Shown here in pieces: positions 8,773 to 19,461 of a DNA stretch of 64,000 nucleotides (its first letter is position 1; the number at the start of each line of letters is the position of its first letter). Position numbers and translations under genes: made by a program. The stretch is from Vibrio sp. 16 (GTDB lineage: Bacteria; Pseudomonadota; Gammaproteobacteria; Enterobacterales; Vibrionaceae). The stretch is taken from contig NZ_OY808998.1 of NCBI RefSeq assembly GCF_963681195.1, positions 620,001-684,000 on the forward strand, read 5' to 3'. Below the pieces are notes generated by a model. The model was not told the origin of the DNA and did no database searches. It was given only the letters and a program-made list of their open reading frames with translations.

Positions 8773-8874
8773 TTAGACTCTGACGCCTTTTTGTCCGTTA
8801 ATGCGCTCAACCCGGCCAAAAGCGTCCCTTGACTCCCGCCGTGTTAGGTATGACTTCAGGTTCTTCTGATTCAT
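8773..8874 (-). CDS. Small basic ORF (33 aa) divergent from speA
   Basis: An ATG at 8874 opens a 33-codon frame ending at TAA 8773-8775. It is preceded by a full SD sequence (AAGGAG, 8-base spacer) on the minus strand. The predicted peptide is basic and polar, starting [19 protein letters not shown], with eight Lys/Arg in its first 24 residues and no membrane segment. It begins 34 bases from the GTG of speA and is transcribed away from it. No homologue is recognised. It could be a genuine small protein or regulatory peptide; the perfect SD is the main support. Confidence 0.4.
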   Translation of the reverse strand: MNQKNLKSYLTRRESRDAFGRVERINGQKGVRV

Positions 8875-8907
8875 GTTTCACTCTCCTTATTCTTTGAGAG
8901 ACTAGAC

Positions 8908-10818
8908 GTGGAAAATATTTCCAAACTCGATCGTGTTCGCGCGGACTACAACGTACATTACTGGAGCCAAGGCTTCTATGGCATTGATAATCAGGGCGAA
9001 GTGTATGTATCGCCTCGTTGCGACCAATCGCACCAGATTCCGCTCAGTAATATCGTTTCAAAGCTGGAAGAGCAGCAACTTAACTTGCCTGTACTGGTTC
9101 GATTTCCTCAGATCTTGCACCAACGCGTGCATGGCATTTGTGATGCGTTTAACCAAGCGATCGACGAGTATCAATACACGAACAACTACTTACTGGTTTA
9201 CCCAATTAAGGTGAACCAACAAAAAGAAGTCGTCGATGAGATTTTGGAAAGCCAAGCACAGTTAGAAACCAAACAGCTAGGACTGGAAGCAGGCAGCAAA
9301 CCTGAGCTTCTCGCGGTATTGGCTCTCGCACAAAAAGCGAGCTCCGTCATCGTGTGTAACGGTTACAAAGACCGCGAATATGTTCGCTTGGCGCTGATTG
9401 GTGAAAAGCTTGGACATAAGGTCTTTATCGTACTTGAGAAGTTATCCGAGCTTGATCTTGTGCTTAAAGAAGCGAAAAGCCTAGGAGTGAAACCGCGCAT
9501 GGGGATTCGTATTCGCCTTGCGTCACAAGGTGCAGGAAAATGGCAATCCAGCGGTGGTGAAAAGTCCAAATTTGGTTTGGCCGCGTCTCAAGTTCTGACT
9601 GTGATTGACCGTTTAAGAGAAGAAGACCAACTCGATGCATTGCAGTTAGTACATTTCCACCTAGGCTCTCAAATGGCCAACATTCGCGATATTCGCAATG
9701 GTGTGAATGAGTCTGCACGATTCTACTGCGAACTACGTGGCATGGGCGCCGACATCCAGTTCTTTGATATCGGCGGCGGTCTTGCGGTTGATTATGACGG
9801 TACTCGTAGCCAGTCATCAAACTCAATGAACTACGGCTTGATTGAGTACGCTCGCAATATCGTGAGTACCGTGGGCGATGTGTGTCAGCAGTATGAGCAA
9901 CCAGAACCAGTCATTATTTCTGAGTCTGGCCGTTCTTTGACTGCTCATCATGCTGTACTGATCACAAACGTTATCGGTACAGAGGCGTACCATCCTGAAA
10001 GTGTGAGTGCACCTGACGCCCATGACCCAATTTTGCTACAAAACATGTGGTCGAACTGGGAAACATTACAAAATGACAGTAATGCACGCGCACTGATTGA
10101 AATTTACAACGACACGCAAAGCGACTTAGCTGAGGTGCATTCTCAGTTCGCAATGGGATTGTTGAACTTGTACCAACGAGCATGGGCAGAACAACTTTCG
10201 CTGCGTATTTATTACGAGCTGAGTGGACAACTCAGCGCAAAAAACCGTTTCCACCGTCCAATATTGGATGAGCTGAGCGAGCGTTTAGCCGACAAGTTTT
10301 TCGTTAACTTCTCGTTGTTCCAATCGCTTCCAGACGCATGGGGCATTGATCAGGTCTTCCCTGTTCTGCCACTGTCAGGATTGGAAAATGTGGAAGATCG
10401 CCGCGCTGTGATGCTCGACATTACCTGTGACTCCGACGGTGCGATTGAGCAATACGTTGAAGGCCAAGGTATCGAGACCACATTGCCAGTACCTGCTTGG
10501 ACGAAAGACAAGCCGTACTTAATGGGCTTTTTCTTGGTCGGTGCTTATCAAGAGATTCTTGGTGACATGCACAACCTATTTGGTGATACCCATAGTGCTG
10601 TGGTGACCGTCAATGAGAGCGGAGAAGCGATCATTGAACGCATCGATGAAGGCGACACGGTAGAAGACATGATGCGCTACGTGCACATTGATGTGGATAA
10701 TATTCGCAGCAACTACCGTGAGCTGGTTGCAGAACGTGTTGACGCAAGCGAGCAACAAACCATACTTGAAGAATTAGAGGGTGGCCTGTCTGGTTACACC
10801 TACTTAGAGGATTTCTAA
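8908..10818 (+). CDS. speA: Biosynthetic arginine decarboxylase
   Basis: A 636-residue fold-III PLP enzyme that decarboxylates arginine to agmatine, the first step of the agmatine route to putrescine. Lys101 in VYPIKVNQQ is the PLP Schiff-base lysine; later landmarks are [20 protein letters not shown] and [13 protein letters not shown]. Length and order match SpeA rather than the inducible acid-stress AdiA type. The start codon is GTG, with GAGAG 7 bases upstream. Its TAA is followed immediately by the ATG of speB, so the two form a compact operon. A short antisense ORF diverges just upstream. The protein is expected to be cytoplasmic or partly periplasmic, as for other SpeA enzymes. Confidence 0.96.
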   Translation: MENISKLDRVRADYNVHYWSQGFYGIDNQGEVYVSPRCDQSHQIPLSNIVSKLEEQQLNLPVLVRFPQILHQRVHGICDAFNQAIDEYQYTNNYLLVYPIKVNQQKEVVDEILESQAQLETKQLGLEAGSKPELLAVLALAQKASSVIVCNGYKDREYVRLALIGEKLGHKVFIVLEKLSELDLVLKEAKSLGVKPRMGIRIRLASQGAGKWQSSGGEKSKFGLAASQVLTVIDRLREEDQLDALQLVHFHLGSQMANIRDIRNGVNESARFYCELRGMGADIQFFDIGGGLAVDYDGTRSQSSNSMNYGLIEYARNIVSTVGDVCQQYEQPEPVIISESGRSLTAHHAVLITNVIGTEAYHPESVSAPDAHDPILLQNMWSNWETLQNDSNARALIEIYNDTQSDLAEVHSQFAMGLLNLYQRAWAEQLSLRIYYELSGQLSAKNRFHRPILDELSERLADKFFVNFSLFQSLPDAWGIDQVFPVLPLSGLENVEDRRAVMLDITCDSDGAIEQYVEGQGIETTLPVPAWTKDKPYLMGFFLVGAYQEILGDMHNLFGDTHSAVVTVNESGEAIIERIDEGDTVEDMMRYVHIDVDNIRSNYRELVAERVDASEQQTILEELEGGLSGYTYLEDF

Positions 10819-11745
10819 ATGAATGATTTGTTTACCAAGACTGATTATTCACTCTACTCAAACTCCATGAGTTTTATGCGCAGACCATATCTGCGCAACC
10901 CTGTCTCATCAGACGCTGATCTCGTGGTACTTGGCGTGCCACTCGACATGGCGACATCGGGTCGCCCTGGTGCGCGTATGGGGCCAGATGCAATCCGCCG
11001 CGCTTCGGTTAACTTGGCGTGGGAAGGAAAGAAATTTCCATGGGACTTCAACGTATTCGACCGAGCAAAAGTCATTGATGCAGGCGATTTGGTGTTTGAT
11101 TGTGGTGATGCCGAAGATTTCACTTACCGCTTAGAAGCGGCCACCAGCGAAATCCTGAAAAGCGGTAAAACCATGCTGGCGTTAGGCGGTGACCATTTCA
11201 TCACTCTGCCTATTTTGCGCGCCTACGCGAAGCATCATGGAGAAATGGCGTTGATTCACTTTGACGCTCATACCGATACTTATGCCAATGGCAGCAGTTA
11301 CGACCATGGCACTATGTTTTACCACGCCCCAAATGAAGGGCTAATTTCGCCAAAACATTCGGTGCAGATTGGTATTCGTACAGAGTACAAACGCGACGAA
11401 CACGGATTCAACGTGATCAATGCGATGGAAGCGAACGAGCTAAGCGCTGAAGATATCGTAGCACGCATCCGAGACATCATTGGTGACAAACCTGTTTATG
11501 TCACATTCGATATTGATTGTCTTGACCCAGCGTTTGCGCCGGGCACTGGCACTCCGGTTTGCGGCGGCCTTAACTCGGACAAGGTACTTAAGATATTGCG
11601 TGCTCTTGCCGGAATTAACATTGTGGGTATGGACGTTGTCGAAGTCTCACCACCGTACGATCACAGCGACGTTACAGCGCTTGCAGGCGCCACCATTGCG
11701 TTGGAATTGATGTACGCTTGGGCATTTAATCGAGAAAGCGAGTAA
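10819..11745 (+). CDS. speB: Agmatinase
   Basis: A 308-residue ureohydrolase that converts agmatine to putrescine and urea, completing the pathway started by SpeA. Binuclear manganese ligands are intact: His126 in GGDHFITLP, His147/Asp149/His151/Asp153 in HFDAHTDTY and the [16 protein letters not shown] loop. The N-terminal [19 protein letters not shown] region (here [18 protein letters not shown]) is the family signature. The ATG directly abuts the speA stop, and a strong terminator follows. The window shows no spermidine synthase or transporter nearby. Confidence 0.96.
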   Translation: MNDLFTKTDYSLYSNSMSFMRRPYLRNPVSSDADLVVLGVPLDMATSGRPGARMGPDAIRRASVNLAWEGKKFPWDFNVFDRAKVIDAGDLVFDCGDAEDFTYRLEAATSEILKSGKTMLALGGDHFITLPILRAYAKHHGEMALIHFDAHTDTYANGSSYDHGTMFYHAPNEGLISPKHSVQIGIRTEYKRDEHGFNVINAMEANELSAEDIVARIRDIIGDKPVYVTFDIDCLDPAFAPGTGTPVCGGLNSDKVLKILRALAGINIVGMDVVEVSPPYDHSDVTALAGATIALELMYAWAFNRESE

Positions 11746-11755
11746 TCCCTTGCAA

Positions 11756-11794
11756 CCTAAAAGCTGACGTTAATGCGTCAGCTTTTAGGTTTTT
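11756..11794 (+). terminator. Terminator of speA-speB
   Basis: A perfect 14-bp stem (CCTAAAAGCTGACG at 11756-11769 with its complement at 11776-11789), a 6-base loop and a following T run. The A-rich left arm may also serve the opposite strand. Confidence 0.92.
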
Positions 11795-11812
11795 GGCGCG
11801 CTCGAACCATCA

Positions 11813-12409
11813 TCAAGACTTGTCAGCAGAATCAACATGACGCTCTAACCGCTTTGCAATCTCTCCTTGTTGGTTGGAGATGGAGTCTAGCGCATCCGCA
11901 GTGGTTTTGATTGCGCCCGCCATCGAAGCGATGTTTTGAGTCACCGCAACCAATGACGACTGCATCGGCCGCAGAATAAACCAGCCTATCGCAGCAATCA
12001 CTAACACAACCACCAATCCGATCGCCGCGACAACAAGCAATACCTTAAAACGCAGGTCATCCATAAATACCTTACTTTCATCAGAGATCGTCTGTTTAGA
12101 GCGCTCAAATGCTTGAGGCAATGACTCTACCGACACTTTCGACAAGTGCACCAACTGATTTAGATTTTCAATCGTATCGCCCAGCATTCGCTGCTGATCC
12201 GCGTTAAGGTTGTCACTTTGAGCTATTTGGCCGAGCGCGACTCCAATTTGATCCAGCGATTCGCGCGTTTGATCAATCGACCGTTCAACGCCATCAAGCT
12301 CCAGCGTCATGTTGACCTTAATGAACGACTCAGCCGATTCCTCTTTTACCACTTCAGCAAAAAGCAAACTGCTCCAAACCGCGATCAGTATCCCTATACT
12401 CCATTTCAT
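11813..12409 (-). CDS. Membrane protein with periplasmic coiled coil, function unknown
   Basis: A 198-residue protein not recognised as a named family. It has a signal peptide (about residues 1-18, MKWSIGILIAVWSSLLFA), a helical periplasmic region of about 90 residues rich in heptad-like patterns (DQTRESLDQIGVALGQIAQ), one strong membrane helix (VLLVVAAIGLVVVLVIAAIGWFI, about residues 127-149) and a C-terminal helical tail with AGAIKTTADALDSISNQQ. The layout resembles a truncated chemoreceptor-type sensor without a signalling domain. It stands alone between two terminators. A role in sensing or envelope structure is possible, but nothing in the sequence proves it. Confidence 0.7.
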   Translation of the reverse strand: MKWSIGILIAVWSSLLFAEVVKEESAESFIKVNMTLELDGVERSIDQTRESLDQIGVALGQIAQSDNLNADQQRMLGDTIENLNQLVHLSKVSVESLPQAFERSKQTISDESKVFMDDLRFKVLLVVAAIGLVVVLVIAAIGWFILRPMQSSLVAVTQNIASMAGAIKTTADALDSISNQQGEIAKRLERHVDSADKS

Positions 12410-12481
12410 TGGCTTTCCTCAACCCGTTATCTTTGTCGTTGCGAAAACTGCATTGAGCAATCGTACGAATCTAATCGTAAA

Positions 12482-12506
12482 AAAGCGAGGCCATTTGCCT
12501 CGCTTT
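12482..12506. terminator. Bidirectional terminator between the 11.8 kb gene and the DASS transporter
   Basis: AAAGCGAGGC (12482-12491) pairs with GCCTCGCTTT (12497-12506) across a 5-base loop. The T run is on both sides, and the minus-strand one (six T) ends the transporter transcript. Confidence 0.88.
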
Positions 12507-12523
12507 GTTTTTATTGCGTGTTG

Positions 12524-13912
12524 TTAAGTCCACAAACTCAACGCGATAAAGGTTAGTGCACCAATACACGCGAGGTTCAAAATGATCCCGACTCGCATCA
12601 TCTCACTTTGCTTAATGTGACCAGAGCCAAACACAATCGCGTTAGGAGGCGTGGCAACGGGCAACATAAAGGCACACGACGCCGCAACAGCGATCAATAC
12701 CGATAGGACCACAGGCGACATGCCGAAGGCTTCAGCAACACTTGCAAATACCGGAATCAGTAGTGCTGCGCTGGCAGTATTACTAGCAAACTCGGTCAAG
12801 AAGACGACAAATACAGCGATGACCGCGATAATAAAGAAGATGCCTAAGTGAGCAATCATTTCACTTAAGCCATTCGCCAAGAAGACACTGGTTCCTGTCG
12901 CTTTTAATACGTTGCTCAAACAGATACCGCCACCGAACAACAGTAACACACCCCAGTCAGCGGTTTTTTCAATGTCTTTCCAGTGCACAACGCGTGCAAA
13001 ATTCACCGCTACGATCGCGCCTAACGCCACAACGGTATCAAACTTGGCGTAACCGCCTAACATAGCGTTAATTGGCTTACTAAAAATCCATAAACATACG
13101 GTCGCGGCGAAGATCGCTAAGGTCACCACTTTGCCCTTATCCCAGTTGACCGCTTCTCGGTTTAGTTCAAACTGGCCATTTAAATCTGGCTTGAGTACGA
13201 AGAACAGCACCGCAATCGAAACAGGCAAGAGCACCAATGTTGTCGGCACACCAAAGCTCATCCATTCGGTAAATGTTAGGCCAACTTCAGCAGCAGCAAT
13301 GGCGTTTGGTGGGCTACCTACGATAGTTGCAATACCACCAATACTGGCACTGTAAGCAATACCAAGCAGCACGAACACATAGGTCTTGTGGCCGCTTTCT
13401 GAATTCACTTTGCTTAATACGCCTAATACCAATGGCAGCATCATCGCGGTGGTTGCCGTGTTGCTGATCCACATCGAAAGCGCAGCGGTGACACCAAACA
13501 GCATAAATACCGCGACGCTCATCTTACCCTTGGCAAGAATGAGTACTTTGTCAGCAATCACCTTGTCGAGCCCTTGACGATGCATAGCCGCAGCGAGCGC
13601 AAAACCACCAAGGAACAAAAAGATGATCGAGTTGGCAAAGTTGTTCAGTGCAGTTTGGGTATCAAACACACCAAACAACACCGCAATGATGGGAACTAGG
13701 ATAGCGGTGACGGTGACATGCAAGGCTTCGGTCAACCACAAAATGGCCACAAACATCAGCATGCAGATCCCAAGTACCACTTGGGGATCAAACGGGAGGG
13801 AAAAATACATGACCGCAAACAGCGCGATATTCGCCAAAATAATCATGCTGTTGCGGTTAAAAAACCATTCTCGGGTATTGCTAGGTAAAGGGACACTATC
13901 ATTTCTATTCAT
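12524..13912 (-). CDS. DASS-family (SLC13) sodium/dicarboxylate-type transporter
   Basis: A 462-residue inner-membrane protein with about 11-12 helices. Family signatures include the first substrate/sodium-binding motif [16 protein letters not shown] near residue 150, the [12 protein letters not shown] loop, the second motif [17 protein letters not shown], and [15 protein letters not shown] near the C-terminus. The two SNT motifs mark the DASS fold, which imports C4-dicarboxylates, citrate or sulfate with sodium. The start has AAGGA 8 bases upstream. The gene is alone, with no two-component regulator or TCA gene beside it, so the exact substrate is open. Confidence 0.9.
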   Translation of the reverse strand: MNRNDSVPLPSNTREWFFNRNSMIILANIALFAVMYFSLPFDPQVVLGICMLMFVAILWLTEALHVTVTAILVPIIAVLFGVFDTQTALNNFANSIIFLFLGGFALAAAMHRQGLDKVIADKVLILAKGKMSVAVFMLFGVTAALSMWISNTATTAMMLPLVLGVLSKVNSESGHKTYVFVLLGIAYSASIGGIATIVGSPPNAIAAAEVGLTFTEWMSFGVPTTLVLLPVSIAVLFFVLKPDLNGQFELNREAVNWDKGKVVTLAIFAATVCLWIFSKPINAMLGGYAKFDTVVALGAIVAVNFARVVHWKDIEKTADWGVLLLFGGGICLSNVLKATGTSVFLANGLSEMIAHLGIFFIIAVIAVFVVFLTEFASNTASAALLIPVFASVAEAFGMSPVVLSVLIAVAASCAFMLPVATPPNAIVFGSGHIKQSEMMRVGIILNLACIGALTFIALSLWT

Positions 13913-14071
13913 TATTATATTTCCTTATGAGGGCCTTGTGGCATAGCAAATGATCCCACACAACCCTGCTCGGAAATATTTTTTATTGCGAATTTGTTAA
14001 CCACATCAAAATCATGGTTAACAATGTTAAGTTAATGAATACTCTTGATAAGTTCCCATCAATTCTGTTGA

Positions 14072-14923
14072 TTAAATACCGTTCAATTTATCAAAACTCT
14101 GCATCACTTCTGCACACTTCATCACTCTGCCGTGGCCCTGACCTTGAGTCGCAACTAAAGTGACATTTGGCATCTCTTCAGCGGCGCGTTGAGAGACCGA
14201 GAACTTGGTAAACTTATCGCCTTCATCATGAACAATAATAGTCGATGCAGAACGAAGTTTGAGCTTGTTGTAAGGATCGACTGATTGAATCGGATAGCGA
14301 TATTCCTCTTCCACCTCAGAAACCACCGCATTGAACAAACGCATTGAATAGCCAGAGCGAGCGACGCTGCCAAATAGATTATCCAGATAGTCGAGGACAG
14401 GTGCGATCAGCAAAAATGGCTTATCCGCCAACTTCTGGTGATGGCATTCAATCGACGAAGCGGTACCCATACTATGGCCAACTAGCCCAGCAACTTCGTC
14501 AACACTATCCAGTATTGCTTCCAAGCCGTGAACAAAAGCGGGGATATGACCATAAACACCACCACTTTGCCCATGACCCGGGTGATCGTAAGCCAACGCG
14601 GTATAGCCTCGACTGGCGATGTGCTCCATCAATGGGTAGAACTGGCTGGCACTGCCTGACCAACCATGAGTCAACACCCACACAGGCCCAGAGCCAAGCT
14701 GATACGTCTTGAGCACACCTTCTTTTGAGCTGACTTCGCCTTTAACTAAGCCCGTTGGCTCTGCGTTTTTTGGCTGCGTGCGAGCAGGAGTGAGCAGCAA
14801 TTTGCGCGCGGTATTTTTTGCATGCTTTGGCGCCAACGTATGATGCAGACGGGTGGTCAAGTTGACTAGGCTCTTTTTGACGCTGAACTTCTGCGAGGTG
14901 TTAAAGTAAATCTTCTCACTCAT
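14072..14923 (-). CDS. Alpha/beta hydrolase
   Basis: A 283-residue cytoplasmic alpha/beta hydrolase. The nucleophile elbow GHSMGTAS is intact, and the oxyanion-side motif appears as THGWSGSASQF. A late Asp in VHDEGDKFTKF and the His in GQGHGRVM complete the expected Ser-Asp-His triad. The N-terminal 50 residues are basic (TRLHHTLAPKHAKNTARKLL). It lies 104 bases downstream of a TetR regulator on the same strand, so the regulator probably controls it. The substrate cannot be predicted; esterase or lipase-like activity on a small hydrophobic ester is likely. Confidence 0.88.
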   Translation of the reverse strand: MSEKIYFNTSQKFSVKKSLVNLTTRLHHTLAPKHAKNTARKLLLTPARTQPKNAEPTGLVKGEVSSKEGVLKTYQLGSGPVWVLTHGWSGSASQFYPLMEHIASRGYTALAYDHPGHGQSGGVYGHIPAFVHGLEAILDSVDEVAGLVGHSMGTASSIECHHQKLADKPFLLIAPVLDYLDNLFGSVARSGYSMRLFNAVVSEVEEEYRYPIQSVDPYNKLKLRSASTIIVHDEGDKFTKFSVSQRAAEEMPNVTLVATQGQGHGRVMKCAEVMQSFDKLNGI

Positions 14924-15027
14924 TTTGTTTTCCTTTCTTTGCCAGCCCTTACCTCTCGCAAAAGCGAACGACCGTGCTATTTTTAGTTAAATAATAAGCC
15001 AAGTAGAAATACTCAGCTTACTTTGTT

Positions 15028-15615
15028 CTATTTCCAGCTTTCAATCAGACGGTTAACGCCTTGCCAGAAATGCTGATAACTCGCCTCTTCTCCGTGCAAT
15101 GAGTAGAAAAGGTGAGCGCTTAAATACAACCCATACAGTTCAAAGGTGGCTTGTTTAGGATCCAATTGCGAATCAAACTCACCATTCTCCACCCCTTTCG
15201 CCACCTGAATACGCAAGTACTCAACCCACGTCGCGATGGTTTTTTTCAGGACTTGTTGGGTCGGAGGTGTCTCGCACCCCGTTTCTTTCCATGCATCGAG
15301 AAACATGCAACTGCCTTGAAAAGAGTGGTTCCAGCCTAGCCAGTTATCAAGCAGCATCTTTAACTTCTGCTCGATCGATATGGCGTTGTGTTCTCTCGCC
15401 GGCGCAATCACTCTCTGAGTAAAGATATGATTTGCATGCTCTAAAACCGAAATCTGCAAGTTGTCTTTAGAGTTAAAATGAGCAAACAGACCGCTTTTCG
15501 ACATCCCGCACTGCTTGGCCAATTCACCAATCGTTAGACTCTCTAAACCATTCTCACTGGCCAGCTCGAACGCCTTGGTCAAAATATTTTCTCGGGTAAC
15601 TTTGCCTTTACTCAT
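15028..15615 (-). CDS. TetR family transcriptional regulator
   Basis: A 195-residue regulator. The N-terminal HTH is typical of TetR: ENILTKAFELASENGLESLT then IGELAKQCGMSKSGLFAHF, followed by NSKDNLQISVLEHA. The C-terminal ligand-binding half contains LDNWLGWNHSFQGSCMFLDAWKE, a pattern seen in the TetR_C_6/YxaF-like group. It sits directly upstream of the alpha/beta hydrolase gene on the same strand and probably controls itself and that gene. No clear palindromic operator was found in the 90 bases upstream. Confidence 0.88.
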   Translation of the reverse strand: MSKGKVTRENILTKAFELASENGLESLTIGELAKQCGMSKSGLFAHFNSKDNLQISVLEHANHIFTQRVIAPAREHNAISIEQKLKMLLDNWLGWNHSFQGSCMFLDAWKETGCETPPTQQVLKKTIATWVEYLRIQVAKGVENGEFDSQLDPKQATFELYGLYLSAHLFYSLHGEEASYQHFWQGVNRLIESWK

Positions 15616-15704
15616 AGAACACTCTTACACAACCACCTGCTCTTTTTAGCACACTCGTACTTTTTTTCCAATAGCGAAAACCAACCAGCCTGAATACACC
15701 CAAC

Positions 15705-17654
15705 TCAGTTTAGCGTGAAGCGTTTCACTTGCAGATCGAGATTCTGCGCCACTTCCGTTAGCTCGTTGGCGGCCACCGACACTTCCCCCACTGATTGGCT
15801 GTTCTGAGTGGATATTTCATTGGTTTCTTGTACGCTGCCACTGACATTGTTCGCCACCAAGCTCTGCTCCTCAACCGCTGCCGCGATTTGCAAGTTCAGC
15901 TCATTAAGCTCAAAAATGGAGTCTTTGATCGCTTGGAGTTTGTCGGTCGCTGAAATCGCACGCTGAGACGTTTCAAGTACCCGATCGTGGCTGCCCGTAA
16001 TCGAGTTTGTCGCGGATTCTGCACCCGCTTGCAAGTTGGTAATCAAAGTTTCAATTTGATGGGTCGCTTCTTGTGTGCGCTGCGCCAGCGTTCGAACTTC
16101 ATCAGCAACAACAGCGAAACCTCTTCCCTGATCTCCTGCTCTCGCGGCTTCAATAGCAGCATTTAATGCAAGCAGATTGGTTTGCTCAGCAACGCCTCGA
16201 ATCGTTTCGAGAATCGAGCCAATATTGATTGACTCCTGATAGAGCCCTTGAATCTGCTCAACACTTGCTGTCATTTCGTTCTCTATGACTCGAATATCTT
16301 GCAAGGTTTGCCCAACGACACTCAAACTCTCCTCCGCATTAAATGTGGCTTGCTGGGTAAAGTTTGCGGCGCCCTGTGCGCTGGTTGATATTTCTAGCGT
16401 ACTTGCAGACAGTTGCTCCACTGCGGTCGCGATTGAATCCATCTCCTGCTTCAAAGCCTGAGAAGACTCACTCGTGGTACTGGTGATTTGGGATAACTCC
16501 TCTGACATGACACCCGCACGACTGCTAGACGTCGCCACTTCGCTGATGATGTCTCGCAACGAGAGGATCGTCACTTGCATATCATTGAGCAATTCGCCGA
16601 GCTCATCTTTGCTATTGCTTTCTATCTTAATCGCCAAGTTGCCATTGGATAAGTGCTGAGACACCACCTTCACCCGTGCAATGCCTTGCAAAATGGAGTG
16701 ACGAACCCACACAGCAAACGCCACCCCAATCATAATGGCAGCGGCAGATGCGAGGAAAATAGCTGTCACCGTCTGCTCTTTTCGCTCTTGCAGTTGAGGG
16801 ATGAGCTTATCTTGCTGAGCGATCGCGGTGTATTTGATTTCTTCAAGCTGTTGCGAAATATCTTCACCGAGTTGAATCAATGCTCGACTCAAGACTTGCT
16901 CTTGCTCCTTAAGCATCACGACATGCTCAAAATCTTGGTTGTATTTTTCTCGCTCGCCCTGATAAGTAGACAATAACGATTGCTGCTTGTCGGTCACTAA
17001 GTATTTTTTGAGCGCGGCCTCCGCTTCAGGGAGCTGCTGATTAAGATAACGACGAGGAGTCTCTAACGGTGTTTTTTGCGGATCTTGAAGGAAATTTGAT
17101 ACGGAAATTTTGGCGAACAAGAAGGTCTCCATCAATATCGCGGAGTAATACTCAATATCAGCATCACCGCTGTTGTGCGCGTCTTCCAGCAACGACTCGA
17201 TGGCAATGAGGGCCACTTTTTCTTGCTCACGCATCGTGCCATTCAAAGAAGCATCAAACTCATGGACTTCCTTCTGCAACAGATCGAAGTTGCGAGCGTA
17301 ATCCGCCACTTCAACTTTAATTTTTGCTAAATGACGCAAACTCTCTTCATCATGAAGGTACGCTTCCAAGTCAAAAAGCAGAGTATTGGTCCGATCCAAG
17401 CGTTTGTTAAATGCCTGCATGTACTTATCATCGTGGGTTGCAAGAAACTCATTCACCCCTAGGCGCGTTTGCAACATATTCGCTTGGACTTGGCCAATGA
17501 GAGTCGTTTCTTTCGATAATTTGCTAAAGGTTTTAAAACTTGAACTGGCATTTTGCATGCCTTGATAGCTGACATACGCCGAGATACCAAAGCAGATAAA
17601 ACATGCCAAAAACGCGATGATGATTTTTGTACTGATCTTAATTCCGTTTACCAT
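15705..17654 (-). CDS. Methyl-accepting chemotaxis protein with large helical sensor
   Basis: A 649-residue chemoreceptor. The ATG at 17654 has GGAG 8 bases upstream; a TTG four codons earlier would overlap that SD. Order: membrane helix 1 (about residues 8-28), a periplasmic all-helical sensor of about 250 residues that looks like a helical bimodular (HBM) domain, membrane helix 2 ([20 protein letters not shown]), a HAMP segment ([21 protein letters not shown]) and the signalling hairpin with [23 protein letters not shown] sensors bind organic acids in some pseudomonads; the ligand here is unknown. The C-terminus lacks a CheR-binding pentapeptide (it ends VKRFTLN). Confidence 0.93.
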   Translation of the reverse strand: MVNGIKISTKIIIAFLACFICFGISAYVSYQGMQNASSSFKTFSKLSKETTLIGQVQANMLQTRLGVNEFLATHDDKYMQAFNKRLDRTNTLLFDLEAYLHDEESLRHLAKIKVEVADYARNFDLLQKEVHEFDASLNGTMREQEKVALIAIESLLEDAHNSGDADIEYYSAILMETFLFAKISVSNFLQDPQKTPLETPRRYLNQQLPEAEAALKKYLVTDKQQSLLSTYQGEREKYNQDFEHVVMLKEQEQVLSRALIQLGEDISQQLEEIKYTAIAQQDKLIPQLQERKEQTVTAIFLASAAAIMIGVAFAVWVRHSILQGIARVKVVSQHLSNGNLAIKIESNSKDELGELLNDMQVTILSLRDIISEVATSSSRAGVMSEELSQITSTTSESSQALKQEMDSIATAVEQLSASTLEISTSAQGAANFTQQATFNAEESLSVVGQTLQDIRVIENEMTASVEQIQGLYQESINIGSILETIRGVAEQTNLLALNAAIEAARAGDQGRGFAVVADEVRTLAQRTQEATHQIETLITNLQAGAESATNSITGSHDRVLETSQRAISATDKLQAIKDSIFELNELNLQIAAAVEEQSLVANNVSGSVQETNEISTQNSQSVGEVSVAANELTEVAQNLDLQVKRFTLN

Positions 17655-17909
17655 CTTGCTCTCCAAGTTGCCTTTTCCTATGTCAACTCCACCAGCTAAT
17701 GAATACCTGTAACAAAAGCATTCACACCACTTATCACAATGATTAGCAACAATATTTTATTGATAACGAGGCCGGTGACAAAAAAGGGATACGCCTCTCA
17801 AATCCGCTAAGAAGTGCTGTTTGCATCCACATAAAACCTCATCCAAATCATGATTCTTCGGCAAAAGAGTTGTTATCTTTCGCCACTCTGTTTCCATAAA
17901 AAGTCACTT

Positions 17910-18932
17910 ATGAATAACGATAAAATCATCAGTATCGAGTTTGGCCGCGTCGTCGCTATACTCGCGATCGTCGCAATGCACTGCCAAATGTTTCTCACTT
18001 ATTGGCAGTTTGACGGCACACCTTGGCTGGGCTTCATCTTCAACCAAACCACTCGATTTGCGGTGCCCCTTTTCTTTCTAATTTCTGGCTACTTGATTCA
18101 ACCTAAGTTAATCGTAGACCCTATCTCGACGTTGAAACAGTACCTCACCCCATTACTGAGGATTTTTGTTGTTTGGAGCATCATTTGTTTGCTGATGCCG
18201 TTCAACCTTCAGCGAGTCGCAGAGCAAGGCTACCTAGCAGAACGTGAAGGATATTGGCAATTTTTAGCGGCAACGCCACTTAACTCTGTTTTGGAAGGGG
18301 GATTGGTTCACCTGTGGTTTATTCCTGCTCTTATGTTTGCCGCGCTTATCGCAGGTGTACTCGCCAAGGTGAACAAAACGACGTGGTTATTGCCGATCGG
18401 CGCAATCCTATACGTATATGGCGTGCTCGGCGGTAGCTATCAAAACCTGACCGAGCTATGGACCCCGTTCTTTACTCGTAACGGTCCATTCTTTAGTTCA
18501 TTGTTGTTCGCCATTGGTTTTGCCATCCGTCAACACAGCATATCCGTTAGCGCAAGACACGCCGCCTTATTGGCATTTGTCGGCATGATGATTCATTTTG
18601 GTGAGGCAGCGTGGCTCTATCAGTTTGATCAACCGTTCAACGCTAACGATTTTCTTTTTGGTACAGCTTTGTGGGGAACAGGCTGTTTTCTTTGGTTATT
18701 GGCAAAGCCTGAGCTTGGAAAAGATCGACGAATCACGTCGCTGTCAAAGTTCGTACTGCCCATCTATGTAGCGCACTTACCTGTCATAATCTTGATGATG
18801 AACGTTGCACGATACTATGAGATTACCGACCTTGCCAAAGATGGCTTAGTACTGTTCGGGACGCTCATCACAACGCTCATTTTGGTGGTTGGCTTATCAA
18901 AAACACCGCTTTATCGCTGGTTATTTAGATAA
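17910..18932 (+). CDS. Acyltransferase 3 family membrane protein
   Basis: A 340-residue integral membrane protein with about ten helices, of the OafA/WecH-type acyltransferase 3 family, which transfers O-acetyl or similar groups to surface sugars or peptides. The N-terminal motif ISIEFGRVVAILAIVAMHC contains the family's arginine and the catalytic-type His, and RFAVPLFFLISGYL is the second signature. The start at 17910 (MNNDKIIS) removes a 20-residue extension rich in Cys and Lys that does not fit the family. It stands alone, and its 3' end overlaps the convergent MAPEG gene by 8 bases. No polysaccharide cluster is nearby, so the acceptor is unknown. Confidence 0.85.
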   Translation: MNNDKIISIEFGRVVAILAIVAMHCQMFLTYWQFDGTPWLGFIFNQTTRFAVPLFFLISGYLIQPKLIVDPISTLKQYLTPLLRIFVVWSIICLLMPFNLQRVAEQGYLAEREGYWQFLAATPLNSVLEGGLVHLWFIPALMFAALIAGVLAKVNKTTWLLPIGAILYVYGVLGGSYQNLTELWTPFFTRNGPFFSSLLFAIGFAIRQHSISVSARHAALLAFVGMMIHFGEAAWLYQFDQPFNANDFLFGTALWGTGCFLWLLAKPELGKDRRITSLSKFVLPIYVAHLPVIILMMNVARYYEITDLAKDGLVLFGTLITTLILVVGLSKTPLYRWLFR

Positions 18933-19311
18933 TTCGCTCATATGGCAAGTAGACTAAGTTAAGTATGATTAAGCCGACAATGACAAGAAAGGTGAGCTTC
19001 ATACCAGTGATGCGTCCTTTCAATTTGTCGGCAAGAATACTTTTCGCGTGAAGGATGCGCCCAAGAACAAAGAGCGTGCCAAATAGATGAATGAGCCAAA
19101 CAGACGCCCCATTGTATTCGACCATAGCCATCAGTATTAAGGTAATGGGAACATAATCAACCGCATTGCCATGAGCACTGCGTGCGACTTGCAACGCGTC
19201 CACACCGCCATCGGCATATTTTATTTGTGCTTTGCGACGCTGTTTGATGACTTCAATCGAAAGCCAAATCATCAAACCAGCCAATATTGAAGCGTAAAGT
19301 GCTGTAACCAT
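18925..19311 (-). CDS. MAPEG family membrane protein
   Basis: A 128-residue membrane protein with four predicted helices. The MAPEG family (membrane-associated proteins in eicosanoid and glutathione metabolism) is suggested by VARSAHGNAVDYVPITLILMA followed by HLFGTLFVLGRILHA; bacterial members are mostly glutathione S-transferase-like. The start at 19311 has GAGGA 8 bases upstream and removes a 13-residue extension. Its 3' end overlaps the acyltransferase gene by 8 bases on the opposite strand, so the two transcripts are complementary at their ends. Specific activity unknown. Confidence 0.85.
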   Translation of the reverse strand: MVTALYASILAGLMIWLSIEVIKQRRKAQIKYADGGVDALQVARSAHGNAVDYVPITLILMAMVEYNGASVWLIHLFGTLFVLGRILHAKSILADKLKGRITGMKLTFLVIVGLIILNLVYLPYERII

Positions 19312-19353
19312 AGTCAACGTCCTCTGTTGTGTGAGTGTCCAATAAATCACAAA

Positions 19354-19379
19354 AACGCCTCGCTGAACAGCGAGGCGTT
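19354..19379 (-). terminator. Terminator of the ArsR-family gene
   Basis: AACGCCTCGCTG (19354-19365) pairs perfectly with CAGCGAGGCGTT (19368-19379). On the minus strand the stem is followed by TTTTTG, so it ends the arsR-type transcript ahead of the MAPEG gene. Confidence 0.88.
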
Positions 19380-19461
19380 ACTGGGTAGCTTGTTAAACTA
19401 ATCACACTCAGTGCCACAAAGTATCAAATACTTGCCTGTTTCCACCGTTGTCTAAAAGGGG

